A stretch of 52,265 nucleotides of DNA, from positions 52,285 through 104,549 of the forward strand of contig NZ_AOLY01000031.1 of the NCBI RefSeq assembly GCF_000336635.1. The letters run 5' to 3'. The position numbers and the translations under genes are program-made. Of the stretch, positions 16,197 to 24,233 are shown piece after piece. The notes below the pieces were generated by a model. The model did no database searches, was not told the origin of the DNA, and saw only the letters and a program-made list of their open reading frames with translations. This DNA is from Haloarcula japonica DSM 6131 (GTDB lineage: Archaea; Halobacteriota; Halobacteria; Halobacteriales; Haloarculaceae). Position 1 is the first letter of the stretch. The number at the start of each line of letters is the position of its first letter.

Positions 16197-16970
16197 ATGC
16201 CGTTCGGGACGGCGGGACTGAGTTCCGGTGAAACGGCCGGCATCGCGGCGTTCGTCGGGCTTGGACTCGTCGGGAGCGTCCACTGCCTCGGGATGTGCGG
16301 GCCGTTAGTCACCACCTACGCCGATAGACTTGACGACGGCGGACCGGTGTCAGGCCATGAAATACGTCAGCACGCGCTGTTCAACGCTGGACGGACGCTG
16401 AGCTACGCGCTCGTCGGGACCGTACTTGGCGCTGCTGGCAGTGTGCTGTACGACGTCGCTGGCCTGGCACGTCTCGGAACTGCCGTCCGGGGAACCGTCG
16501 GGATTTTCGTCGGACTCGCTATCATCACCGTCGGCCTGGGGTATCTCTCCCGTGGTCGCGCCGTCGATGTGGCCCGGTCGCTACCGCTGGTGGGGAACCT
16601 GTTCCAGCGCCTTTCGGCGTCGCTCGTCGCTAGGGTCGATCAGTGGGTCGACGGCCCGGGGATGGTCGCACTGGGCGCGATGCACGGCCTGCTTCCCTGT
16701 CCGCTGCTCTACCCGGCGTTCCTGTACGCGTTTGCGACCGGCTCTGCGCTCACCGGTGGACTCTCGCTGGCCGCGCTCGGCCTCGGGACGTTTCCGCTGG
16801 TGTTCGCCTACGGGACCGCCTTCGGAACGCTGTCGCCGGGCCACCGCGCGACGCTGCACCGGGCACTTGGCGTCGTCTTCATCGTGCTTGCGCTCGTCCC
16901 GCTGTCGAACGGCCTGGCAGCGTTCGGTATCGCCATTCCGAAACCACCCCTGCCGATGCCCTGGACATGA
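16197..16970 (+). CDS. TauE/SafE-like (DsbD/UreH-type) membrane protein, probable copper assembly role
   Basis: A 257-residue membrane protein with about six helices. The signature VGSVHCLGMCGPLVTTYADR near residues 24-43 and the later MHGLLPCPLLYPAFLYA near 161-177 define the branch of the DsbD/TauE-like superfamily that sits next to copper ATPases and oxidase assembly genes in many bacteria. Cys and His in both halves could pass copper or thiols across the membrane. It is cotranscribed with the P-type ATPase, whose ATG overlaps its stop (ATGA, 16967-16970). A general sulfite exporter name is common in databases but is not supported by this context. Confidence 0.85.
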   Translation: MPFGTAGLSSGETAGIAAFVGLGLVGSVHCLGMCGPLVTTYADRLDDGGPVSGHEIRQHALFNAGRTLSYALVGTVLGAAGSVLYDVAGLARLGTAVRGTVGIFVGLAIITVGLGYLSRGRAVDVARSLPLVGNLFQRLSASLVARVDQWVDGPGMVALGAMHGLLPCPLLYPAFLYAFATGSALTGGLSLAALGLGTFPLVFAYGTAFGTLSPGHRATLHRALGVVFIVLALVPLSNGLAAFGIAIPKPPLPMPWT

Positions 16971-19348
16971 CCCACTGTACGCTCTGTGACCTGCCGGTCG
17001 ATACGCCGGTCACCGACGACGCGGTCGAGGGGACGTTCTGCTGTCGCGGTTGTCTAGAAGTCGCGCGGACGCTCGACGACCCGGCGACGGAGACCCGCGA
17101 CGCGGCCGATACTGGATCCGATCCGGACGACGCCGACGGGGAGACGGCTTTCCTCTCCATCGACGGGATGCACTGCGCGACCTGTGAGACGTTCCTCGAA
17201 GCGCGGGCCACGGACCACGACGGCGTCACCGCCGCGGCCGCCAGCTACCCGACGGGAACGATGAAACTCACCTACGACGCCGACGCACTCTCGGAGTCGG
17301 ACCTCACAGAGGCAGTGGCCGGCACCGGTTACGATGCCAGCCTGCAGGCCACGGAAACCGACGACGAGTACGAACTTGAGGGACGTCTCATCGTCGGCGG
17401 CTTCTTCGGGATGATGACGATGCTGTGGTACATCCTCTTTCTCTACCCGGCCTACCTCGGCGTGGATCAGTCCCTGTTACTGTTCGACCCGGCGGGGCAG
17501 GCGGGGAGCTACCTGCTGTGGAACATGGCTGTGATGACCGGCGTCGTGGTCGGCTACACCGGGTGGCCGTTGCTTCGCGGGGCCTACGTCAGCCTCCGGG
17601 CTGGCCGGCCGAACATGGATTTGCTGGTGGCGATGGCCGCCGTGACCGCCTTCTTATATAGCGTCGCCGCCGTCATCCTGGGCCATACAGAGGTGTACTT
17701 CGACGTGGCGACGGTCATCGTCATGGCCGTCTCGGTCGGTGACTACTATCAGGACCGGGTCCGGCGGCGCGCGCTGGACCGGCTCACGGAGTTCACCACA
17801 CAGCGGGCCGATAGCGCTCGACGGCGCACTGACGGTGGTCATGAGGAGGTCGACGTGGGGGCACTGTCGGCCGGCGACGAAGTCGTCGTCCGCTCCGGCG
17901 AGCGAATCCCTGTTGACGGGACTGTACTTGAGGGGACCGCAGCCGTTGACGAGTCACTCGTCACCGGTGAGTCGCTGGCTGTCCGGAAGACGGACGGCGA
18001 CGAGGTCATCGGCGGGTCGCTGGTCACGCAGGGTGGTGTCGTCGTGCGGGTCGGGCCGGACGCCGAGAGCACCGTCGACCGGCTGACGAACCTGCTGTGG
18101 GAGGTCCAGAGCACGCGCGGCGGCGTTCAGCGGCTGGTCGACCGCATCGCTGCCGTCTTCGTCCCGCTGGTGGTCGTTCTGGCTGTACTCGCCACCGGCG
18201 GACACCTCGTCGCTGGCGCAACACTGACCGACGCGATGCTGACCGGGCTGGCGGTGCTCGTGGTCTCCTGTCCCTGTGCGCTGGGGCTGGCGACGCCGCT
18301 TGCGACTGCGGCGGGCATCCGCCGGGCACTCGACGGCGGGACCGTCGTCACCGGCGATGCGGTGTTCGAGACGGCGACCGATGCGGACGTGGTCTCCTTC
18401 GACAAGACGGGCACACTGACGACCGGCGAGATGGAACTGCTGGAGCGGGCCGACGAGGGAGCGATGGCCCGGGCGGCTGCAGTCGAGCAGTTCGCGGAGC
18501 ATCCCGTCGCCGAGGCCGTGACGGACGCCGCGCCGGTCCCGGACGCGGCGGTCTCCGGATTCGAGCAACACCCGGGGCAGGGGGTCAGTGCGACGGTCGA
18601 CGGAGAACACGTCGCCGTTGGGACGCAAGCACTCTTCGACGACCTCGGGTTCGACGTGCCCGCCGACCTTCGGAGCCGGTGTGAGCGCGCGACGGAGAAC
18701 GGCCGTGTCCCAGCGCTCGTCGGATGGAATGGCGAAGCGCGGGACGTGCTCGTTGCGGGCGACAGGCTCCGCTCACACTGGGAGTCAGTCGTCTCAACGC
18801 TCGCTCGTGACCGTGACGTGGTTGTCATTACTGGCGATCGCCCGGAAGCCGCCGCCCCGTTCGAGCGCCACGACGGCGTCGACGAGGTGTTCGCAGGCGT
18901 CCCGCCCGAGGCGAAAGCCGAGGTCGTCGAGCGACTGCAGTCCCGTGGGACTGTCGCGATGGTCGGCGACGGGAGCAATGACGCCCCGGCGCTGGCTACC
19001 GCCGACGTTGGCATCGCTATGGCATCGGGCACGTCACTGGCCGCCGATGCGGCAGACGCGGTCGTCACGACGGACGACTTGCAGGCCGTCCCCGACGTGT
19101 TCGCGGTGACGGCCGCAACCCGAACCCGGGTCCGCCAGAACCTCGCGTGGGCGTTCTGTTACAACGCCGTGGCGCTCCCGCTCGCACTGCTCGGCGTCCT
19201 GAACCCGCTGTTTGCGGCCCTGGCGATGACGGCCAGCAGCCTGCTCGTCGTGGGCAACTCCACACGGACGCTGGCGGACACGGCCTCACACGGCGAGATG
19301 AATGCTGATGAACCGGACACACCGCAACAGCCAGCAGCGGCCGACTGA
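16967..19348 (+). CDS. copA: Copper-translocating P1B-type ATPase
   Basis: A 793-residue pump that moves copper ions across the membrane at the cost of ATP. The N-terminus has a Cys cluster (C4, C7, C25, C26, C29) of the type found in oxidase-linked ATPases such as CcoI, followed by an HMA domain with GMHCATC at 67-73. Eight helices are expected. The actuator motif VTGES, the metal-binding SCPCALG helix near 434-440, the phosphorylation site DKTGT near 478, the EHPVAEAV motif and the hinge GDGSNDAP near 666 are all present. It begins in an ATGA overlap with the TauE-like gene. Position opposite the ba3 oxidase argues for supplying CuA and CuB rather than simple detoxification; this is inference. 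Confidence 0.93.
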   Translation: MTHCTLCDLPVDTPVTDDAVEGTFCCRGCLEVARTLDDPATETRDAADTGSDPDDADGETAFLSIDGMHCATCETFLEARATDHDGVTAAAASYPTGTMKLTYDADALSESDLTEAVAGTGYDASLQATETDDEYELEGRLIVGGFFGMMTMLWYILFLYPAYLGVDQSLLLFDPAGQAGSYLLWNMAVMTGVVVGYTGWPLLRGAYVSLRAGRPNMDLLVAMAAVTAFLYSVAAVILGHTEVYFDVATVIVMAVSVGDYYQDRVRRRALDRLTEFTTQRADSARRRTDGGHEEVDVGALSAGDEVVVRSGERIPVDGTVLEGTAAVDESLVTGESLAVRKTDGDEVIGGSLVTQGGVVVRVGPDAESTVDRLTNLLWEVQSTRGGVQRLVDRIAAVFVPLVVVLAVLATGGHLVAGATLTDAMLTGLAVLVVSCPCALGLATPLATAAGIRRALDGGTVVTGDAVFETATDADVVSFDKTGTLTTGEMELLERADEGAMARAAAVEQFAEHPVAEAVTDAAPVPDAAVSGFEQHPGQGVSATVDGEHVAVGTQALFDDLGFDVPADLRSRCERATENGRVPALVGWNGEARDVLVAGDRLRSHWESVVSTLARDRDVVVITGDRPEAAAPFERHDGVDEVFAGVPPEAKAEVVERLQSRGTVAMVGDGSNDAPALATADVGIAMASGTSLAADAADAVVTTDDLQAVPDVFAVTAATRTRVRQNLAWAFCYNAVALPLALLGVLNPLFAALAMTASSLLVVGNSTRTLADTASHGEMNADEPDTPQQPAAAD

Positions 19349-19419
19349 CACCATGTTATCGGTTGCGACCGTATCAGTGACCGCTGATCTTTGTTATTTG
19401 GTATCACGTCTGAAACAGA

Positions 19420-19429
19420 TTTAATATAT
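19420..19429 (+). promoter_or_regulatory. TATA box upstream of the 56-aa ORF
   Basis: TTTAATATAT stands about 50 bp before the ATG at 19477. A second candidate, CACATATACG at 19444-19451, has the spacing (26-33 bp) for a leaderless transcript of the same ORF. Confidence 0.5.
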
Positions 19430-19476
19430 CACCGATTCTGATCACATATACGTCGCTTTCACCGACGTGGTGACCC

Positions 19477-19647
19477 ATGACTTACGCACTTCCCGTTCCC
19501 GCGCCAACGTCGTTCGCTCGCTGGCTGTACAGCGGGCGGTCGGCCATCGAACGTAGCCTCGACGCTACGGTCGAGTATGCACCCCTTATTGGGGAACGGG
19601 CCGCCGCGGACACCTGTTCGGTGAAGATTCCGCCCGTGGCACCATAG
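19477..19647 (+). CDS. Possible small protein, 56 aa
   Basis: An ATG-started frame of 56 codons reads MTYALPVPAPTSFARWLYSG at its N-terminus and ends KIPPVAP. It has one Cys, no membrane helix and no family I recognise. Support comes from the two TATA-like boxes upstream. Against it: third-codon GC is lower than in neighbouring genes and the charge is not strongly acidic, unlike most proteins here. A GC-rich inverted repeat follows the stop at about 19662-19679. Confidence 0.35.
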   Translation: MTYALPVPAPTSFARWLYSGRSAIERSLDATVEYAPLIGERAAADTCSVKIPPVAP

Positions 19648-19767
19648 ACTGGTTCGCCGCCGTGGGACCGGGGCCCCACTCACGGACGCCGCACTGCGGC
19701 GGCGATTCGATCTGGCTCACTGTCGAGCGGCGGAACTCTACCTACCGCTTGGCTGCTCCGCCTGATA

Positions 19768-19789
19768 GGCTACACCGCCCAGTGTAGTC
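19768..19789. repeat. Hairpin with 8-bp stem
   Basis: GGCTACAC pairs with GTGTAGTC (one G-U) around a six-base loop. It lies in the gap between copA and the hypothetical gene at 20002. Terminator or RNA structure are both possible. Confidence 0.4.
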
Positions 19790-19891
19790 TGTCGACGTGT
19801 CCCCGTTCGCCCTTGAGCCTGTACCGTATCGTGTCGCTATCACGCTGTCCAGCCCTCGGGTTCCCCATCGTCCCGGTGTGGGAATCCTCTA

Positions 19892-19909
19892 CCGGCCGTT
19901 CCCGGCCGG
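19892..19909. repeat. Stable GC hairpin
   Basis: CCGGCCG and CGGCCGG pair perfectly around a TTCC tetraloop. It is very stable as RNA and lies 93 bp before the next start codon. Confidence 0.4.
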
Positions 19910-20001
19910 ACGTACGTGCCCGCCACCCGCGCAGTTCCCGACCGACGCGACTCAATTGGCGAGTGCCCTCGTGGCCCGGTTCGATTCCGGCCGTCGGCGT
20001 T

Positions 20002-20313
20002 ATGTCGCTGCAGGCGACCCCCCCGACCGAGGTATCGGCCGACGTATCACTGCGCGTTCCGCGTGGCGGGTCCGAGACCCTCGAAGCCGGTGTCGCAGGC
20101 GTCCTCGCGGCCGTCGACGGCGTCGAAGATGTGGCCGTCGACCGCGTGACCAGCGTGCGGCCCACCTGGACGGACATCCGGGTCGACGCCGACGTGTCGT
20201 TGACGATGCAGGTCGACGACGACCGGAACACTCCGGACGGCCGAACCGAACTCCTCCAAGAGGGGTTCGGGGTGATGACCGTCAACCGCGTCGACGTGAC
20301 CGGTGATGCGTAA
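20002..20313 (+). CDS. Conserved-looking hypothetical protein, 103 aa
   Basis: No family is recognised. The protein (MSLQATPPTEVSADVSLRVP...) is acidic and appears to be a small alpha/beta fold: alternating strands (VSADVSLRV, DIRVDADVSLTMQV, VMTVNRVDV) around a helix ETLEAGVAGVLAAVDGV. Codon use from 20002 is typical of the genome, with G/C third positions. Upstream the frame remains open, but the residues become Arg/Pro/Ser-rich and unlike a haloarchaeal protein, so I start at the internal ATG. No clear TATA box lies upstream; the hairpins and tRNA-like element described for the gap end at its start. Confidence 0.6.
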   Translation: MSLQATPPTEVSADVSLRVPRGGSETLEAGVAGVLAAVDGVEDVAVDRVTSVRPTWTDIRVDADVSLTMQVDDDRNTPDGRTELLQEGFGVMTVNRVDVTGDA

Positions 20314-20498
20314 GCGCGGCCCTCCACTCTCGCCACCGGGACGGACAGGTGGCGACGCGACTCCAAGAACCGAGAACAGTCACGCCACGCCCGACGGCTG
20401 CAGCCGCCGAAACCGGGCGCAGTCGTTTTCGACCCTCGACTGGCCTAGCGGTGCTTGGCGGCCGAGCCTGTAAGCTACTGCAGCGCGAAGCAGGACGC

Positions 20499-20960
20499 AT
20501 GACGGTCCATACGTCCGGCGACCGCTGGCTCGATGCGCCAGTCGAGACGGTGTTCGCGTTCATGGACGAGCCGTCGAACCAGGCGGCCGTCACGCCGAGT
20601 CTGTCCCGCGCCGAACGTATCGAACGCCTACCGAACAGTGGCAACCGCGCCGCCTACGAGTACAGGATGTTCGGTGTCTCGTTCACCGGTGAGGTCCGCG
20701 CGACGACGTACGAACCGCCCGAGCGCATTGTCTACGAGATGCGCGGCGACCTGACGGGGCGGATCGCCTGGCGGTTCGAACCGGAGCGGGGAGGCACGCG
20801 GCTCACGTACGCGGCCGACTACGAGGTACCGGGTCCGCTCCCGGAGTTTCTCTTCGCGCCGGTCATCAGGTGGTACAACCGACGGGAGGTGCGACGGTTG
20901 CTGGAAAACGTGGAAGAGGCGGTCGCCGGCGAGGAGCGGGCCACTGCCAGCACGGCGTAA
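20499..20960 (+). CDS. SRPBCC (START-like) family protein
   Basis: A 153-residue protein of the polyketide cyclase/SRPBCC fold, which forms a deep hydrophobic pocket for a lipid-like ligand. The pattern is typical: WLDAPVETVFAFMDEPSNQA at about residues 9-28, ERIVYEMRGDLTGRIAWRFEPERGGTRLTY in the middle strands, and the long C-terminal helix REVRRLLENVEEAVAG. Ligand and pathway cannot be told. The start at 20499 is the ATG just before the fold begins; 50 upstream codons in the same frame are Arg/Ala-rich and out of character. It is convergent with the MutS-like gene, with two bases between stops. Confidence 0.85.
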   Translation: MTVHTSGDRWLDAPVETVFAFMDEPSNQAAVTPSLSRAERIERLPNSGNRAAYEYRMFGVSFTGEVRATTYEPPERIVYEMRGDLTGRIAWRFEPERGGTRLTYAADYEVPGPLPEFLFAPVIRWYNRREVRRLLENVEEAVAGEERATASTA

Positions 20961-20962
20961 CG

Positions 20963-22720
20963 CTACTCGTCGGTCCAGAGCGCGTCCGAGAGCGTCCGCT
21001 GGACCGCTTCCTCGCCGACGGCCGTGGCGAGCGTCTCGAACCCGTTGCGCTCGACGGGGTCGGCGGCGTTTGCGACCAGTCGGGAGACGATGAACTCCGG
21101 TGTGGATTTCCCGACGGTCCCAAAGCGGGGCTGGTAGTCGACCTGCAGGTCGAGGTCCTGATTCAGCCCTTCGGCGAAGATGCCGTCGACGCGGGCTTCA
21201 GTTGGGAGGGGTTCGAGGTCATCCGCGAGGTGGGTGACGAACACGCCCAAGGCGTCGCGGTCGACGGTCAGCGTCACGAGCCCGTGGAGGAGATCGGCGG
21301 CGGAGCCGGGTTCGGTGATGGCCTCGAACTCGTCGACGAGCATCAGCGTCCGGTCGCTCTCGGTCAGCGGCGGCACGACCGAGCGCAGCGTCGATTCGAG
21401 GACGCCGGCGTTGAAGGAGGCGTGCCGGCGGTGGAACACGACAGTGTCCACGATGCCCACCTCAGCGGCCTCGGCTGGGACCGGCAGCCCCATCTGGGCC
21501 AGCAGTTGCACCTGACACAGCGTCTCCAGCAGGGTCGTCTTCCCACCGGAGTTCGCGCCGGTCAGGACGGCCACCCGGTCGCCGCTGGGCGGCTGGTTCG
21601 CCCGGTCCAATTCGAGCGTGTGGTCGCCGATGGCGTAGGTAATCGGCTGGACGCTGTCCATATCGGCGATGGTGAGGTTCCGCGCGCGTTTGACTGCGAT
21701 TGTCTTGCGGTCCTCGACGAAGGTGGGCCGCGTCAGGTCGAAGGCGATGGCGAAGCGGGCGAGCGACACCGAAAAGGCGATGTCGTCCACCGTCGCGATA
21801 GCTGCGTCGATATCCTCGCGGGCGTCCGCGAGATCGTCCTCCAGCCGGTCGGAAACGGCCTGCTCGCGCTCTTGTACGTCGCTTCGTAGCGTACTCCGGA
21901 GTTCCCGGAGCGCCACGTCGACGAAGTCACGGGCATCGGTCGCTTCGCGGGGCATCGCATCGCGGACCCGCGCCGCGTCGATACCCGTCTCGGTCGTGAC
22001 GTGCCGGACGAGCGCGTCCTGGAACTCGTCGGGACGGCGCGCGCCGTCCTGGACGGCCTCGACGACCTCCATCGATGCTGCTGCGAGGTCCTCTATCTGC
22101 CCCAGTTGGTCGCGCAGGCGGTCGAGTTCCTCGTCGGCCCCCTCGCCGACGGACTCCCCGTCGCCCGCGAGGCCGGCGAGCGCTGCCCGGCCGGCTGTCA
22201 GCGACTCGCCGTCGAGGGCCGCCAGCGGCTCGAACACGCCGCGCTCGATGCCGGTGTCCCGGAGCGCGAGCGCCACGTCGACCGCGGCCAGTTCGCCCCC
22301 GTCGGCGTCGTAGGCGTCGAACGCGTCGAGGACGGCCCGCTGGTCCGCTTCGGCGAGGTCGGCCCAGGTGTCCCGCGCTTCGAGCACGTCGTCCAGCCGC
22401 TCGTCCATCGCCTCGCGGGTCGGCAGCGGCGTCAGCACGCGGATGCTGTCCGCCGCACCCTCGGTGACCGCGTACTCCTCGGCGAGGTCCAGCAGCTCCT
22501 TGTACACGTCGCGGGTGTCCCTGGTGGCGAGCAGGTCCATCGACTCGGCACCGGTCGCCCGCCGGAGGATGCGCGTCGCGCGCCCCCGGGAGAGGCCGGC
22601 CGTGGTTAGCGCTCGTGTGTCCGCCGACTCGATGGCCTCGATGGCCCGCTCGACGCCCAGCTCCTCGGAGAGCAGTTCGGACGTCTTCGGGCCGATGCCC
22701 CAGTACTCCTCCAGTCGCAT
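20963..22720 (-). CDS. Archaeal MutS-like ATPase with N-terminal helix-hairpin-helix
   Basis: A 585-residue relative of MutS. Residues 1-60 contain a helix-hairpin-helix (YWGIGPKTSELLSEELG, then TAGLSRGRATRIL), expected to touch DNA. The middle is a long acidic alpha-helical lever or clamp. The C-terminal ABC-type ATPase has Walker A TGANSGGKTTLLETL near 385-399, LMLVDEFEAIT near 460 and a VFVTHLADD switch near 500. It lacks the mismatch-reading N-terminal domain of MutS1 and the Smr nuclease of MutS2, so classical mismatch repair is unlikely. Branched DNA or recombination intermediates are more likely substrates; this is inference from the architecture. It follows the zinc-ribbon membrane gene after 35 bp on the same strand. 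Confidence 0.85.
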   Translation of the reverse strand: MRLEEYWGIGPKTSELLSEELGVERAIEAIESADTRALTTAGLSRGRATRILRRATGAESMDLLATRDTRDVYKELLDLAEEYAVTEGAADSIRVLTPLPTREAMDERLDDVLEARDTWADLAEADQRAVLDAFDAYDADGGELAAVDVALALRDTGIERGVFEPLAALDGESLTAGRAALAGLAGDGESVGEGADEELDRLRDQLGQIEDLAAASMEVVEAVQDGARRPDEFQDALVRHVTTETGIDAARVRDAMPREATDARDFVDVALRELRSTLRSDVQEREQAVSDRLEDDLADAREDIDAAIATVDDIAFSVSLARFAIAFDLTRPTFVEDRKTIAVKRARNLTIADMDSVQPITYAIGDHTLELDRANQPPSGDRVAVLTGANSGGKTTLLETLCQVQLLAQMGLPVPAEAAEVGIVDTVVFHRRHASFNAGVLESTLRSVVPPLTESDRTLMLVDEFEAITEPGSAADLLHGLVTLTVDRDALGVFVTHLADDLEPLPTEARVDGIFAEGLNQDLDLQVDYQPRFGTVGKSTPEFIVSRLVANAADPVERNGFETLATAVGEEAVQRTLSDALWTDE

Positions 22721-22755
22721 GCACGGGTTGAGAACGGCGGCCCGCTTAGGCGTTT

Positions 22756-23364
22756 TCAGTTACCGGGCTCGTCGTCGTCGACGCCGAACCGCTCATGCAG
22801 CGGCCCCGGTTCCCCGCGGGCCTGTCGGTCTGCCCGCTGGGCTGCACGGCGGGCGATGAGCGCTCCCAGCGTGGCCGGAACCGCGAGTACGAGCGACACG
22901 AGCGCAGTCTGGTCGGAGACGACCGACGGTCCGTCGGACAGGAGCACCTCGTAGCCGACCGAGAGCACGACCACGGCCACGCCGGCGACCACGAGGTACA
23001 GCCCGTGGGCCAGCACCTCGCTCGGGTTGCGCAGCCGCGAGAGATACGCGGCCGGGCCGAGCCAGCCGGCCAGCAGGACGCCGACGGCCACGGGAACCGA
23101 GAGATCGCCGGCGAGAATGATGACGGCGTACAACACGAGCGGCGCGATAGCGACGCCGAGCGAGAGCCCGGTGAGCGCGACGGCCCACGTCGGCGCGCCG
23201 GCGTCCATTGACTCCAGCGTCTCCGTCAGGCGTTCGTCAAGCATTTCGGCCTGCTCGTCGGTGAGCAGCGACGCCTCGCAGTGCGGGCAGGCCATCGCTG
23301 TCGGCTCCAGCGGCTCGCCACACTCCGGGCAGGTCGGGTCCGACGCCTCGCGCCAGTCGGCCAT
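22756..23364 (-). CDS. Zinc-ribbon membrane protein
   Basis: A 202-residue protein with an N-terminal zinc ribbon, CPECGEPLEPTAMACPHCEAS at about residues 12-32, then a short acidic helix and four hydrophobic segments between about 58 and 175. The C-terminus is Arg-rich and then acidic (RAAQRADRQARG...). The ribbon should be cytoplasmic. No catalytic residues are seen. It is upstream of the MutS-like gene on the same strand and divergent from the Spo0M-like gene. Function is unknown. Confidence 0.75.
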   Translation of the reverse strand: MADWREASDPTCPECGEPLEPTAMACPHCEASLLTDEQAEMLDERLTETLESMDAGAPTWAVALTGLSLGVAIAPLVLYAVIILAGDLSVPVAVGVLLAGWLGPAAYLSRLRNPSEVLAHGLYLVVAGVAVVVLSVGYEVLLSDGPSVVSDQTALVSLVLAVPATLGALIARRAAQRADRQARGEPGPLHERFGVDDDEPGN

Positions 23365-23437
23365 ACCACCCGTTGCGTGTCAAGGGGCTTGAGTTACCCG
23401 GCGGTCGCTGATTCTTTCGTCCATAGTCCTCCCTGAA

Positions 23438-23445
23438 GTTTATAC
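23438..23445 (+). promoter_or_regulatory. TATA box for the Spo0M-like gene
   Basis: TTTATACG is centred about 32 bp before the ATG at 23474, in the gap shared with the divergent zinc-ribbon gene. Confidence 0.55.
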
Positions 23446-23473
23446 GACATGACGGGCGAATTGCACAATAGCA

Positions 23474-24217
23474 ATGAAAGACGTGCTCTCCAGAATCGGG
23501 ATTGGCGCGGCCACGGTCGATACGGTACTGCCGACAGACACCGTCAGAGCCGGCGAGTCGGTACAGGTTGAGGTCCGCGTCGAGGGCGGGTCGACGGCCC
23601 AGGAAATCGACGCGGTCTACTTCGCACTGGAAACTGAGTACAAATCCGACGAGGGATACAAGGACGCGATCATCGACCAGTGGCAGCTCACCGAGCCGTT
23701 CACCATCGAGGCCGACGAGGAACGCCGCTTCGAGACCACAATCGACATCCCGCGCGAGACGCCGGTGACCACGCGCTCGACGGCCGTCGAAATCGAGACC
23801 GGCCTCGACATCTCGATGGCAGTCGACCCCGGCGACGAGGACTACATCGAGGTCGAACCCACGCCCCGCACGCAAGCGGTGTTCGACGCGCTCGATTCGC
23901 TCGGCTTCTCGCTCCACGCCTCGGCCTGTGAGGCGACGGCCGGGAGCCTGTTTATCACCTCTGCGACCTTCGTCCAGGAGTTCGAGTTCCGGCCACAGTG
24001 CGGCGAGTTCGACGGCCAGGTCGACGAAGTCGAAATTGTTCCCGTGTTCGGTGACGACCGGCTGACGGTGTACGTCGAGGTCGACCGCAGCGGCGGACTG
24101 CTCTCGGAAATGACCGATACCGATGAGCGACACACGAAACTCACGGTCGAGGCGCCTGATCCCGACCCAGGCGCTGTCGAACCGCGACTCGCGGAGTCGA
24201 TCCGGGACTTGAGCTGA
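23474..24217 (+). CDS. Spo0M-like arrestin-fold protein
   Basis: A 247-residue protein of the Spo0M family, named for a Bacillus sporulation-control protein but spread through non-sporulating bacteria and haloarchaea. The N-terminal half shows the usual order: MKDVLSRIGIGAATVDTVL, VRAGESVQVEVRVEGGSTAQ near 30-49 and IDAVYFALETEY near 51-62. The fold is two arrestin-like beta-sandwiches. A later HASACEATAG segment and VQEFEFRP near 155-170 agree with the family. It is soluble, without signal sequence. It is convergent with lhr, 16 bp away. Its job in archaea is not established as far as I know; cytoskeletal or envelope trafficking has been suggested for the bacterial protein. Confidence 0.9.
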   Translation: MKDVLSRIGIGAATVDTVLPTDTVRAGESVQVEVRVEGGSTAQEIDAVYFALETEYKSDEGYKDAIIDQWQLTEPFTIEADEERRFETTIDIPRETPVTTRSTAVEIETGLDISMAVDPGDEDYIEVEPTPRTQAVFDALDSLGFSLHASACEATAGSLFITSATFVQEFEFRPQCGEFDGQVDEVEIVPVFGDDRLTVYVEVDRSGGLLSEMTDTDERHTKLTVEAPDPDPGAVEPRLAESIRDLS

Positions 24218-24233
24218 AACACAGGCGTCCTTG

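Larger units (their letters stand above)
19349..20001. other. 653-bp stretch with promoters, a small ORF and several hairpins
   Basis: The first ~110 bp are AT-rich and contain TATA-like boxes. The rest has one plausible 56-codon ORF and three structured elements: hairpins at 19768-19789 and 19892-19909, and a tRNA-like fold near 19941-19999. Long open frames on both strands here look like GC-rich chance frames, with no family match that I recognise. Confidence 0.5.

Noticed and set aside
19797..20306. Overlapping long plus-strand frames upstream of 20002
   Set aside because: Arg/Pro/Ser-rich translation, unlike acidic haloarchaeal proteins. The 20002 frame turns typical only from its internal ATG.
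20870..22609. Large plus-strand frames across the MutS-like gene
   Set aside because: They mirror the minus-strand coding frame; the opposite strand has Walker motifs.
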